Shown here: in pieces, positions 1 to 8,192 of the stretch
How the letters are laid out: each line of letters starts with the position of its first letter
Numbering within the stretch: the stretch's first letter is position 1
From: Promethearchaeota archaeon
GTDB lineage: Archaea; Asgardarchaeota; Lokiarchaeia; Sigyniarchaeales; SOKP01
Direction of reading: 5' to 3'
Length of the DNA: 14,241 nt
NCBI GenBank assembly: GCA_030615145.1
Contig: JAUWZT010000066.1
Coordinates: 1-14,241 of the forward strand
Program-made: the position numbers and the translations under genes
The notes under the pieces: generated by a model
What the model was told of the DNA's origin: nothing
Database searches by the model: none
Seen by the model: only the letters and a program-made list of their open reading frames with translations

Positions 1-12
1 AATATTAAAAAA

Positions 13-1041
13 TTGAACCAAATAAAAAAACTGGTTCTTATTTTTATTTTTATTTTTTTATTTCTTAGTATAATAATTGCTTTATCAATAGGTAGTGTAC
101 AAATTGAATTTTTCAAGATTTTAGCAATAATTCTAGATCAAATAGGATTCCCCATTGATCAAATTTGGACAAGTGGAGAACAAGTTATAATAATAGAATT
201 AAGATTGCCGAGAGTCTTTATGTCCGTTGTTGTTGGAGCGATGTTAGCTGTTGCCGGTGTTGCAGCACAGGGACTGTTCAGAAATCCAATTGTAGATCCA
301 TATATTATTGGCATTGCTTCTGCTGCGGGGTGTGGTGTTTCTTTATGTGTTGTTTTAGGTTTTGCATCTTTACTTGGTTTATTTACTATTCCGTTAGTAT
401 CGTTCTTATTCGCAATGTTGGCTATTAGTATTATCTACAAGCTTTCACAAACAAGGTATCGCATGTCTATGACCGTGTTATTATTAGCAGGTATCGCATT
501 TTCTTTCTTTTTTTCAGCATTTACCAGTTTTATTCTATATTTTTCTGAAGAAAAAGTACATTATATTCTATCTTATCTTATGGGAAGTTTTTGGGGTACT
601 TCATGGGTTGAGCTATACATAGTATTCATTGTAATGGTTCCTGGAACGATTATATTATATTTTTATGGTCGAGATTTGAATACCATGGTTTTTGGAGATG
701 ATAACGCTCAATCTATCGGTGTTAATATCGAACAATCAAAACGAATAATTTTAATAATAATGACATTATTAACATCAACAGCGGTTGCATTTTGCGGTTC
801 TATTGGTTTTGTTGGATTAATTATACCACATTTTATGCGTTTATTAGTAGGGAGTGATAATCGTAAATTAATTCCCTATTCTGCCGTTGGAGGGGGTCTA
901 TTATTATTATGGGCAGATATTTTGGCTCGCAATCTAATTTCTCCTCTTGAAATACCAGTTGGCATTTTTACGGCTTTATTAGGTGGTCCATTTTTTGTGT
1001 ATTTAATTGTTCAAAAAAAGAAATCAGGTGAATTATTGTAA
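13..1041 (+). CDS. btuC: FecCD/BtuC-type corrinoid ABC transporter permease (5' end possibly outside window)
   Basis: Integral membrane permease of a B12/iron-siderophore type importer; the cobamide genes that follow favour cobalamin or other corrinoids as substrate. The 342-aa product is almost all hydrophobic helices, about ten as in BtuC. It carries family hallmarks: RLPRV near residue 64, the AAQGLFRNPIVDPYIIG stretch near 84-100, and the C-terminal GFVGLIIPHFMR segment near 268 that contacts the ATPase. It ends with a usual basic tail. The listed start is a TTG at the very edge. The frame stays open to base 1, so the true start may lie upstream, although the length already matches the family. 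The ATPase gene follows 45 bp downstream. The substrate-binding protein BtuF is not in the window. The family is certain; corrinoid specificity is inferred from context. Confidence 0.9.
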   Translation: MNQIKKLVLIFIFIFLFLSIIIALSIGSVQIEFFKILAIILDQIGFPIDQIWTSGEQVIIIELRLPRVFMSVVVGAMLAVAGVAAQGLFRNPIVDPYIIGIASAAGCGVSLCVVLGFASLLGLFTIPLVSFLFAMLAISIIYKLSQTRYRMSMTVLLLAGIAFSFFFSAFTSFILYFSEEKVHYILSYLMGSFWGTSWVELYIVFIVMVPGTIILYFYGRDLNTMVFGDDNAQSIGVNIEQSKRIILIIMTLLTSTAVAFCGSIGFVGLIIPHFMRLLVGSDNRKLIPYSAVGGGLLLLWADILARNLISPLEIPVGIFTALLGGPFFVYLIVQKKKSGELL

Positions 1042-1086
1042 ATAAAAATCTATACTTACTAAATTAATCAAATTGGATGTGGTTTA

Positions 1087-2343
1087 TTGCCTATCAAATG
1101 TGAAAATATTAGTTTTAATTATTGGACAAAATTAGTTCTTGATGATATTTCCCTCCAATTTGGAAAAGGACACTTATATGGGATACTTGGACCAAATGGG
1201 AGCGGTAAAACAACATTATTAAAAGTATTATGTGGTATTTTGAAGGCAAAATATGGTCAGGTTGTAGTAGATGAATTTAATATAAAAGAAATGAAAATAT
1301 CTGATATTGCCAAAAAAATCGCAGTCGTCGAACAGTCAGCTTCAATTGATTTTGATTATTCTGTTAAGGAAATTGTGAAAATGGGACGATTCACGCATAT
1401 TGGAAGATTTTCAAAAGAAACCTCCGAAGAGAAAAAAATTGTTAATGAAATTTTAGAGCAATTTAACTTAACAGAATTAAAGAATCGGGGATTTAATACT
1501 CTAAGTGGAGGAGAACAACAAAAAGTAATTATTGCAAGGGCTATAGCTCAGCAAAGTAAAATACTTCTATTGGATGAGCCAACAACTCATCTTGATCTTA
1601 ATTATCAAATCGAATTTATGGAAAGACTGAGAAAATATGTCAATGATGGGATTATTGTAATAATAGTAATTCATGATGTAAATTTGGCAACTCAATTTTG
1701 TGATAAAATTGTTCTACTAAAAGAAGGAAGAGTTATGGCATTTGGGAATCGCGAAGAAATTATAACTAGAAAAAATTTAAAATTAATTTATAACATAGAT
1801 GTAATTGTTAGAAAAAATCCTTTTTCTAATTCTATATATATTATTCCTCATAAAATAGAATTTCCAACTTCTATGATAGATAATAACAATTTTAAAGCAA
1901 AAAAGATTCATGTAGTAGCAGGTGGAGGAGCAGCTTCGAAAATATTACCAAAACTGAATGATTGCGATGTATCGGTTGGCATCGTTAATGTTTTAGACGA
2001 TGATTACATTCTTGCTAATGAATTAAATTACAAAATTATTTCAGAAGCTCCATTCTCCCCTATCACAAATAATTCAAGTGAAGAACTAAAAACTCTATTA
2101 GAAAAAAGTGATCTCATAATTTTAGCAAACATTCCATTTGGAATTACGAATTTAAAAAATTTAGAAATATTAAATGAAAGTGATAAAAAAATAATACTTT
2201 ATGAAAGAAGTCCGATTGAAGATCGTGATTTTACTGAAGGTATTGCAACTACTATTTACAACAACCTAAAAAGTAAAATTAATGTAAAAACCATAAATAA
2301 TTTACATGATCTGTTCAATTTTATTGAATCAATGGAGGAATGA
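1087..2343 (+). CDS. btuD: BtuD-type corrinoid ABC transporter ATPase with C-terminal Rossmann-like extension
   Basis: Cytoplasmic ATPase that powers the upstream permease. Residues 1-250 form a normal FecE/BtuD ATPase: Walker A GPNGSGKT (35-42), signature LSGGEQQK (139-146), Walker B ILLLDEP (159-165) with catalytic E164, and H-loop H196. The family is usually about 250-260 aa, whereas this protein has 418. Residues about 273-417 form an added domain that opens with a strand and glycine-rich loop (HVVAGGGAA, 275-283) and continues as alternating strands and helices, so a nucleotide- or corrinoid-binding Rossmann-like fold is plausible. From memory, haloarchaeal and methanogen B12 ATPases have a similar tail, but its role is unknown to me. 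The start is TTG at 1087; no better in-frame start fits before ENISFNYW. Its stop is just upstream of the cobD start. Confidence 0.9.
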   Translation: MPIKCENISFNYWTKLVLDDISLQFGKGHLYGILGPNGSGKTTLLKVLCGILKAKYGQVVVDEFNIKEMKISDIAKKIAVVEQSASIDFDYSVKEIVKMGRFTHIGRFSKETSEEKKIVNEILEQFNLTELKNRGFNTLSGGEQQKVIIARAIAQQSKILLLDEPTTHLDLNYQIEFMERLRKYVNDGIIVIIVIHDVNLATQFCDKIVLLKEGRVMAFGNREEIITRKNLKLIYNIDVIVRKNPFSNSIYIIPHKIEFPTSMIDNNNFKAKKIHVVAGGGAASKILPKLNDCDVSVGIVNVLDDDYILANELNYKIISEAPFSPITNNSSEELKTLLEKSDLIILANIPFGITNLKNLEILNESDKKIILYERSPIEDRDFTEGIATTIYNNLKSKINVKTINNLHDLFNFIESMEE

Positions 2344-2350
2344 AAATTTC

Positions 2351-3841
2351 ATGGATCTTAGTAGAATAATTAACGAAAAAAAGAGAAAGTTAGCACACAA
2401 CAGCCATGGTGGCGAAATTTATAAAATCGATACTTTATTCGATCTTAATTCATTATTAGATTTTAGTACAAATATCAATCCATTTTTTCCTCTAGACCTT
2501 TTTAAACGCGCATATTTGGATTCCATAGATCAAGTATCCAGATATCCCGATTCAAAATCAACTTTATTGAAAGAAGAACTAGTGAAATATTTCGAGAATA
2601 AAATAACAGCAGAAAATCTAATTATAGGTGCGGGTTCAGAAGAATTAATTTCGATTTTTTGTAGTATGTTTATCGATTCTGGTGATGAAGTAATAGTATA
2701 CCAACCAACCTTTACTGAATACGCCTGGGCTATTCAAAAAAACGAAGGGACAATTATCAATGTTTACAGAAAACCAAAAAATAATTTTCAACTTGAATAT
2801 GACCCTATAATTAGTCAAATTACTTCAAAAACTAAAATCATTTTTATATGTAATCCTAATAATCCTAATGGTTTACTTGATCCTTTTGAAAAATTGGAAA
2901 AAATTATAAAAACTGCTTCAGAAAATGATATTCTTGTATTTTTAGATGAAGCTTTTATCGAATTTACAGGTGAGTCGAATTCATTCGTAAATAAAATTGC
3001 GTTATTTGATAATTTATTTGTATGTCGAAGTTTTACAAAATTTTTTGGTATACCTGGACTTCGAATAGGGTTTGGAGTTAGCAATGCTAACATTATCAAT
3101 TATATCAAAAATGGTCAAGTATTATGGCCTGTTAATTGTGTTGCTCAAAGGGTTGCCCAAGAAATCTTAAGATCAAAAAAATTTATTGATAAGTCTTTAA
3201 ATTTCTTTTCCGAAGAATTAAAATTCGTTGTAAGTGAATTAAAAAAGATTAAAGGTTTAAAAGTCTATCCTACTAATACAAATTATATTTTAATTAATAC
3301 AAGAAAAACAGGAGTTAAAGCGTCAATTATAAAGGAGTTATTGCTTAAAGAAAAGATTTTAATCAGAGATTGTTCAAATTACGAGGGATTAAATGGATAT
3401 TATATTAGAATTTGTATTAAATCCAGAGAATTGAATTTAAAATTAATTTCTTCTTTAAAGAAAATTTTTCGCCCCCAAATGCATGAGAAAGGCCTGATTT
3501 TAATAAATAAAGCAATGAGGGAAAAAAAATCAACAAGCATAGATAAAAAATGTGATTATTACCCCTGCCATACTGGGTTGGAAGATTGTACTTTTTGTTA
3601 TTGCCCTTTTTATCCTTGTTATCAGTCTGATACTGGTGGTTTTGAAAAAATTCATTCCAAGACTGGAGGCTTTATCTGGGCTTGTTCTTCTTGTATTTTT
3701 CCACATAAAAAAGAAAATGCGAAAATGATTCTTAATGGACTAATAGAATTAGGACAAGATTTTGAATCGATTAGTAAAGAAAAATTAATGAAGTTGCGAA
3801 CGGATATTTTAAAACAGAATGGAACTAAAGATGAAATGTAA
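2351..3841 (+). CDS. cobD: L-threonine-O-3-phosphate decarboxylase (CobD) fused to C-terminal cysteine-rich domain
   Basis: PLP enzyme of the aminotransferase fold I family that converts L-threonine phosphate to (R)-1-amino-2-propanol phosphate, the linker of the cobamide lower loop. I start it at ATG 2351 (496 aa), 12 nt after a GGAGG at 2334-2338, because the product then begins just before the typical HGG and DFSTNINP motifs (19-21, 37-44); the frame is open further upstream. Visible PLP residues are the N168-G174 NPNNPNG loop, D199 in FLDEAF, Schiff-base lysine K230 in SFTKFFG, R238, and substrate arginine R353. Residues about 395-460 are an added domain with eight cysteines (401, 406, 413, 416, 418, 423, 445, 448), resembling the archaeal cysteine-rich small domain on methanogen CobD. 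As I recall, Methanosarcina CobD with such a tail also has L-threonine kinase activity. The 3' end overlaps cobQ by 11 bp. Confidence 0.88.
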   Translation: MDLSRIINEKKRKLAHNSHGGEIYKIDTLFDLNSLLDFSTNINPFFPLDLFKRAYLDSIDQVSRYPDSKSTLLKEELVKYFENKITAENLIIGAGSEELISIFCSMFIDSGDEVIVYQPTFTEYAWAIQKNEGTIINVYRKPKNNFQLEYDPIISQITSKTKIIFICNPNNPNGLLDPFEKLEKIIKTASENDILVFLDEAFIEFTGESNSFVNKIALFDNLFVCRSFTKFFGIPGLRIGFGVSNANIINYIKNGQVLWPVNCVAQRVAQEILRSKKFIDKSLNFFSEELKFVVSELKKIKGLKVYPTNTNYILINTRKTGVKASIIKELLLKEKILIRDCSNYEGLNGYYIRICIKSRELNLKLISSLKKIFRPQMHEKGLILINKAMREKKSTSIDKKCDYYPCHTGLEDCTFCYCPFYPCYQSDTGGFEKIHSKTGGFIWACSSCIFPHKKENAKMILNGLIELGQDFESISKEKLMKLRTDILKQNGTKDEM

Positions 3842-5339
3842 AGCATTAATGGTTCAAGGAACGACTTCATACGCGGGAAAATCTATGTTGGTTGCGGCAT
3901 TATGTCGAATTTTTAGCGATATGGGTTATAAAGTCGCTCCCTTTAAATCACAAAATATGTCATTAAATTCTTTTGTTACTGAAGATGGAGCAGAAATTGC
4001 TCGGTCTCAAGTGGTACAAGCAATAGCCGCAAGAACCAAACCAATCGCTGAGCATAACCCTATCTTGTTAAAACCTAAAGGAGATCTCTCATCACAAATA
4101 ATACTAATGGGAAAGCCATTTGCTGATTATCACGTAAAGAATTATTATTCTTATTTTATTCCACAATTAATTCCATCTATTAAAAAATCTTTATTAACAT
4201 TACAAGAGAATAATGATATTATTATTATTGAAGGTGCTGGAAGTCCTGCAGAGATTAACCTGGCGGATACAGAAATTGCGAACATGTTCGTTGCAAAATT
4301 AATTAATGCACCAGTCATATTAGTTGCCGATATTGATCGTGGGGGGGTTTTTGCATCTATTTATGGTACAATTAAGTTATTAAAAACTGAAGAACAAAAT
4401 TTGATTAAATTTTTCGTTATCAATAAATTTCGTGGAGATTTGAAGATTTTAAAACGGGGATTTGATCAATTTGAAGATTTAGTAGGAAAGAAATGTCTTG
4501 GTGTAATCCCGTATATTCAGAATTTAAAATTGCCTGCAGAGGATTCACTTTCTTTAGAAGAATCTGAAAGTATTGGAAATTTAGAAGTTAAAATTATTCG
4601 GCTACCACGAATATCAAACTTCACTGATTTTGAAGCGTTGAGTTGGGAACCAGAGGTCCACATATCATACGTGAATTCTCCTGAAGATCTATATCAAGCA
4701 GACCTTATTGTCATTCCTGGCACTAAAAATACAATAAGCGATTTAGAGTGGATGGAACAAAAAGGTTTTACATCTAAACTACATGAATTAAAGAAATTAG
4801 GATATTTAATAATGGGTATCTGTGGTGGATACCAAATTTTAGGAAAAAGTATTATTGATATGAATATTGAAGGTAATTCAATTGGTGAACATCAAGGTTT
4901 AGGTTTTTTACCAATCAGAACGGAATTCAAATCTTACGATAAAATAACAAGACAAATAAAAGCTGAAATTGTAGGCTTTCCTCCTTTCAACGGACAGCAG
5001 ATCGATGGCTATGAAATTCACATGGGAAGAATAAATCCTGAATCAGACGCAATACCTTTATTGAAAATTAAAGATAATTCGAATCAATCTCAATCCACTT
5101 TTATCGGAGCAATTAATAAACAAAAAACAGTATTTGGTAGTTTAATTCATGGATTTTGGGATAATGATAAATTTAGGGAACAATTTATCGAATATTTATT
5201 ATTGAGAAAAAATATAAAAAAGAAAACAAATAAAAAAATTAGATACAAAGAAATAATAGAAATGAATATTCAAAAGATAGCTAAAGTTGTTCAAGAAAGT
5301 CTTGATATTAAAGAAATTATGAAATTGCTAAGTATTTAG
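3831..5339 (+). CDS. cobQ: Adenosylcobyric acid synthase (glutamine-hydrolysing), CobQ/CbiP
   Basis: Amidates the b, d, e and g carboxylates of adenosylcobyrinic a,c-diamide, using glutamine and ATP. I choose ATG 3831 (502 aa), which gives MKCKALMVQGT as in other CobQ proteins; ATG 3819 is in frame and would add four residues. The N-terminal dethiobiotin-synthetase-like ATPase carries GTTSYAGKS (10-18) and IIIEGAGSPAEINL (about 132-145). The C-terminal class I glutamine amidotransferase has nucleophile C331 in GICGGYQILG and the histidine H440 in LIHGFWDN. The lysine-rich final 45 residues fit the usual CobQ C-terminal helix. The start overlaps the cobD end by 11 bp, which suggests coupled translation. 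A complete, intact enzyme implies that incompletely amidated corrinoids are handled, by de novo synthesis or salvage, rather than finished cobinamide alone. Confidence 0.95.
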   Translation: MKCKALMVQGTTSYAGKSMLVAALCRIFSDMGYKVAPFKSQNMSLNSFVTEDGAEIARSQVVQAIAARTKPIAEHNPILLKPKGDLSSQIILMGKPFADYHVKNYYSYFIPQLIPSIKKSLLTLQENNDIIIIEGAGSPAEINLADTEIANMFVAKLINAPVILVADIDRGGVFASIYGTIKLLKTEEQNLIKFFVINKFRGDLKILKRGFDQFEDLVGKKCLGVIPYIQNLKLPAEDSLSLEESESIGNLEVKIIRLPRISNFTDFEALSWEPEVHISYVNSPEDLYQADLIVIPGTKNTISDLEWMEQKGFTSKLHELKKLGYLIMGICGGYQILGKSIIDMNIEGNSIGEHQGLGFLPIRTEFKSYDKITRQIKAEIVGFPPFNGQQIDGYEIHMGRINPESDAIPLLKIKDNSNQSQSTFIGAINKQKTVFGSLIHGFWDNDKFREQFIEYLLLRKNIKKKTNKKIRYKEIIEMNIQKIAKVVQESLDIKEIMKLLSI

Positions 5340-5354
5340 ATTTGAGTGACTTAA

Positions 5355-6434
5355 ATGGATTTTACTCTATATTCAGAATATTTTATCATTATTAATTGTC
5401 TGATACTTCTATTTTCCTTAATAATTGATATGATTATTGGTGACCCACATTTTAAAAATCATCCTGTAATGCATATTGGAAATCTAATTAATTGGTTGAA
5501 AACAAAATTAAGAACTGGTAAATCAAAATTAGACAAAATTTTAGGAATTTTGTTATTAATTCTTGTTATATTAATATTTTGCATACCTATATATCTTTTT
5601 CAGGTTATTATATGGTGGTTTTGGAATATTTGGACTATATCTGATTGGGTAATCCCTAATTTGATAAATCTCCTGACATTTTCTGCTTTAATGGGATTCG
5701 TATTAAAATGGACATTTGCGGTAAAAAATTTAGGTGATGTATCATTACCTATTGGTGAGGCGTTAAAACAACATAACTTGGAAAAAGCAAGAACAGAACT
5801 TTCGCTAATTGTTAGACGTGAAACGAAGGAACTTGAAAAAAAACATATTCTCTCTGCAACAGTAGAATGCATTGCTGAAAGTACAACTGATTCAGTAACA
5901 AGTGTATTTTGGTTTTATTTAATGGGTAATTTATTGGGCATAATAATTTTTACCTTTTTCCATAAAAATTTTTTATGGTTGTTCTTAGGAATCCCGTCTG
6001 CTTATATATTCCGTATTATCAACACTGCTGATAGTATTGTTGGGTATAAAGATTTAGAAAATATTAATATAGGTTGGTTTTCAGCAAAAATGGATGACTT
6101 TTCAAATTACATACCAACTCGCCTTACAGTTTTATTTATGTTATTTGCAGGAAAAATATTGAAATATAACGTTAAGAATGCTTGCATTGTCTTAAAATCA
6201 AATAAAAAGAAAACAGAGAGCGTCAATGCGGGTTGGACTATGAGTACAATGGCAGGATTATTAAATGTTCAATTAGAAAAAATTGGACATTATAAGTTAG
6301 GAATTCCTACACGAATACTTGAACCTTATGATATAAAATCTGCCTATAAATTATTCCAACTAACTGTAATTTTATTTATATTTGTCCTCTCAGCAATCAC
6401 GTTTATTATCATTTTTATATTATTGTTATATTAA
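5355..6434 (+). CDS. cbiB: Adenosylcobinamide-phosphate synthase, CbiB
   Basis: Polytopic membrane enzyme that joins adenosylcobyric acid to aminopropanol phosphate, the product of CobD encoded two genes upstream. The 359-aa product has several long hydrophobic helices (about 8-28, 62-88, 104-122, 186-222 and 333-358). Family motifs are DMIIGDP with a following HP (25-31, 36-37), and NTADSIVGYK (223-232) followed by GWFSAKMDD (240-248) and IPTRL (253-257). The usual AEN..DG motif reads AESTTDS here (174-180), a mild divergence in an otherwise conserved stretch. The start ATG lies 15 bp after cobQ, with a weak GAGTGA ribosome-binding site. In the Pseudomonas naming this gene is called cobD, which should not be confused with the decarboxylase. 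The call is secure. Confidence 0.93.
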   Translation: MDFTLYSEYFIIINCLILLFSLIIDMIIGDPHFKNHPVMHIGNLINWLKTKLRTGKSKLDKILGILLLILVILIFCIPIYLFQVIIWWFWNIWTISDWVIPNLINLLTFSALMGFVLKWTFAVKNLGDVSLPIGEALKQHNLEKARTELSLIVRRETKELEKKHILSATVECIAESTTDSVTSVFWFYLMGNLLGIIIFTFFHKNFLWLFLGIPSAYIFRIINTADSIVGYKDLENINIGWFSAKMDDFSNYIPTRLTVLFMLFAGKILKYNVKNACIVLKSNKKKTESVNAGWTMSTMAGLLNVQLEKIGHYKLGIPTRILEPYDIKSAYKLFQLTVILFIFVLSAITFIIIFILLLY

Positions 6435-6467
6435 TTGATGATTACTATAATATTCTAAAAAAATATT

Positions 6468-7115
6468 ATGCAAATTGCAGCAATTATAATGGCGGGAGGT
6501 AAAGGTAGTCGATTCAATTTCAATAATATCGAATTACAATATCGAGAAAAATCATTGCTTCCACTAGGGGGTAGATTTTTAATTGAATATGTTATAGATG
6601 CATTATTAGCGTCTAAAAATATAAATAAACGGATTATTGCCGTTTCACCATTTACGCCTCATACAAAATCAATTATTGAAGCAATAAATCCTCCTATAGA
6701 ATTAATTGAAACTCCTGGTGCGGGTTATCATTCTGATATAAAATTTATAATTCAAAAATTAAAGCTTGGAATTACGATGACAATCGCTGCAGATATTCCT
6801 TTAATTAAGCCAGAGATATTAGATGAGATTATCGATAAATATTTTATTTTAAAGAGACCAGCACTCTCTGTTATGGCTGATATTAAATTATTTGCTGAAT
6901 ATGGATTAACACCAACGATTATATTCCAATCAGATAATGGTCAAAAAAATATAATTCCATTAGGGATTAACATTATTGACGGTAATTCTATTGATCAACA
7001 AAATCTTGATCAAGCAATTCTTATTAGTGAATGGGTCGAATTAATATATAATATTAATACTGTTGATGATTATTTTCAATTGAAAAAATTTTTCATTAAA
7101 ATGAAGAACCATTAA
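6468..7115 (+). CDS. cobY: GTP:adenosylcobinamide-phosphate guanylyltransferase, archaeal CobY
   Basis: Cytoplasmic nucleotidyltransferase that transfers GMP from GTP to adenosylcobinamide phosphate, giving AdoCbi-GDP for CobS. CobY is the archaeal replacement for bacterial CobU. The 215-aa product has the MobA-like nucleotide-binding start MAGGKGSRF (8-16), K28 in the REKSLLPLG stretch, a metal-binding acidic motif ADIPLI with D109, and the CobY-typical C-terminal pair IPLGINII (about 163-170) and ELIYNINTVDD (about 191-201), which match the Methanocaldococcus jannaschii enzyme as I remember it (about 196 aa). It has no kinase P-loop, so it is not CobU. A 33-bp gap separates it from cbiB and it is the last gene of the cobamide block; 127 bp without a gene follow. 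Confidence 0.9.
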   Translation: MQIAAIIMAGGKGSRFNFNNIELQYREKSLLPLGGRFLIEYVIDALLASKNINKRIIAVSPFTPHTKSIIEAINPPIELIETPGAGYHSDIKFIIQKLKLGITMTIAADIPLIKPEILDEIIDKYFILKRPALSVMADIKLFAEYGLTPTIIFQSDNGQKNIIPLGINIIDGNSIDQQNLDQAILISEWVELIYNINTVDDYFQLKKFFIKMKNH

Positions 7116-7242
7116 GAGAATGAATTATTGAAGTTTTAAAAATACATGAGAAATAAAATAATTTATCTCTAGAATTATTTAAAATACTCTAAGTTAATTA
7201 ATTTTAAAACATAAAATCAAAATTAAAGCTAAAAAGTGCAGT
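7116..7242. other. AT-rich intergenic spacer between the cobamide block and the cyclase gene
   Basis: 127 bp with no credible ORF. It contains only short T-runs after cobY and a weak imperfect inverted repeat near 7149-7171 (GAGA...TCTC arms around AT-rich sequence). A TATA-like box sits at its right end. Confidence 0.6.
7202..7209 (+). promoter_or_regulatory. Putative TATA box of the cyclase-family gene
   Basis: TTTTAAAA centred about 37-38 nt before the GTG start at 7243. The same spacing recurs in front of the TPR, deacetylase and permease genes, which supports it despite the AT-rich background. Confidence 0.35.
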
Positions 7243-8052
7243 GTGATAAGATTGAAATTTATAGACTTGTCAATTCCAATAATTAATCCAGAAGAGGAAT
7301 TATTTGATCCGCCGTTTACACAACCCCGCATTGAGTATTCAGACCATGATGTGGGTGTAGAGCAAATGGGTTTTCTTTTTTCAAGATTAAAACCAGATCA
7401 CTTGCCTGGTGGAAAGGGTTGGGCTGTAGAATCGATTATTTTGGGAACTCATAGTGGAACTCACATGGACGCTCCTTGGCATTTTGCCCCCGTTCAAGAC
7501 AAAGAAATTGGAGAAAAAAAGGCTATGACAATTGACGAGTTTCCATTAGAATGGGGTATTGGACCGTTAATTGTCTTAGATTGTACGGATTACGAAGAAG
7601 GATACGTAATGACGCCCGAAGATATAGATAAAAAATTAGAAGATATAAATCATAATTTAAAAGAAGGCGACATTCTCTGCGTTCATACAAACGCTCCCAA
7701 ACACTATGGTACAAAAGAATACATAAATCATGGCGTTGGAGTTGGTAAGGAAGCAACGCTACACATTATTCGTCAAGGCGTTCACGTAGTTGGAATTGAT
7801 GCTTGGTCTTGGGACGCTCCTTTCACTCTCACAGCAAAAAAATGGAAAAAATCTGTAAGAGAGAAAAAACCAGCCACATCGATCATATGGGAAGGACATT
7901 TCGCGGGAATAGAATTAGGCTATTTTCAAATGGAAAAAATGATGAATTTAGATAAAGTACCTCCGGTTGGAGCTACAATATACTGTTTTCCAGTTAAAAT
8001 TGCTAGAGCGAGTGCTGGTTGGGTTAGAGCTGTCGCTACTATTCCAGAGTAA
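7243..8052 (+). CDS. Metal-dependent cyclase / kynurenine-formamidase-like hydrolase
   Basis: Member of the cyclase family (Pfam cyclase, KynB-like), soluble hydrolases that bind divalent metal. The 269-aa product carries the diagnostic H-SGTHMDAPWH motif (H70, H74, D76, H80), a downstream histidine H219 and E224 in WEGHFAGIE, and a typical ending EKMMNLDKVPPVGA (231-244). All metal ligands expected of an active enzyme appear present. The start is GTG at 7243; an in-frame TTG at 7252 giving MKFIDLSIP is an equally plausible start. The substrate cannot be told: the family includes N-formylkynurenine formamidase, isatin hydrolase and uncharacterised archaeal members, and no tryptophan-degradation genes lie nearby. 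It stands alone between two spacers, so it is probably transcribed by itself. Confidence 0.85.
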   Translation: MIRLKFIDLSIPIINPEEELFDPPFTQPRIEYSDHDVGVEQMGFLFSRLKPDHLPGGKGWAVESIILGTHSGTHMDAPWHFAPVQDKEIGEKKAMTIDEFPLEWGIGPLIVLDCTDYEEGYVMTPEDIDKKLEDINHNLKEGDILCVHTNAPKHYGTKEYINHGVGVGKEATLHIIRQGVHVVGIDAWSWDAPFTLTAKKWKKSVREKKPATSIIWEGHFAGIELGYFQMEKMMNLDKVPPVGATIYCFPVKIARASAGWVRAVATIPE

Positions 8053-8106
8053 ATAATCAAAAATAATTTTAGCTCTACAGCCTTATTATAAGAATTTTCT
8101 CTTAGA

Positions 8107-8119
8107 TTTTTTTTTATTT
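8107..8119 (+). terminator. Oligo-T terminator after the cyclase gene
   Basis: Nine T residues, an A and three more T about 55 nt after the stop codon, with no strong hairpin. Archaeal RNA polymerase commonly terminates at such T-runs. Confidence 0.5.
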
Positions 8120-8151
8120 CTATAACATTTTTAAACCCTCTAAGCGATACC

Positions 8152-8159
8152 TATATTTA
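8152..8159 (+). promoter_or_regulatory. Putative TATA box of the TPR gene
   Basis: TATATTTA centred about 38 nt upstream of the ATG at 8193, in the 140-bp spacer after the cyclase gene. Spacing matches the other single genes of the window and would give a short leader. Confidence 0.4.
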
Positions 8160-8192
8160 GTAACTTGAAATATTAGGTAGATATCGATAAGA

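Noticed and set aside
1042..1086. Cobalamin riboswitch in the B12 block
   Set aside because: No B12-box-like or structured GC-containing element is visible in the gaps, which are too short. The region upstream of base 1 cannot be judged.
2306..2350. Upstream extension of cobD to ATG 2306
   Set aside because: It would overlap the ATPase gene by 38 bp and add 15 residues that do not resemble a CobD N-terminus. ATG 2351 has a GGAGG in front.
2815..3870. Small - strand ORFs within cobD and cobQ
   Set aside because: They lie opposite well-conserved PLP-enzyme and CobQ coding sequence and have no motif or promoter of their own.
6468..7115. MobA-like molybdenum cofactor guanylyltransferase
   Set aside because: The N-terminal nucleotide-binding motif is shared, but the C-terminal GINII and YNINT segments and the position after cbiB identify CobY.
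7149..7171. Imperfect GAGA...TCTC inverted repeat as a terminator or operator
   Set aside because: Only four to five pairs form without bulges, which is expected by chance in AT-rich DNA.
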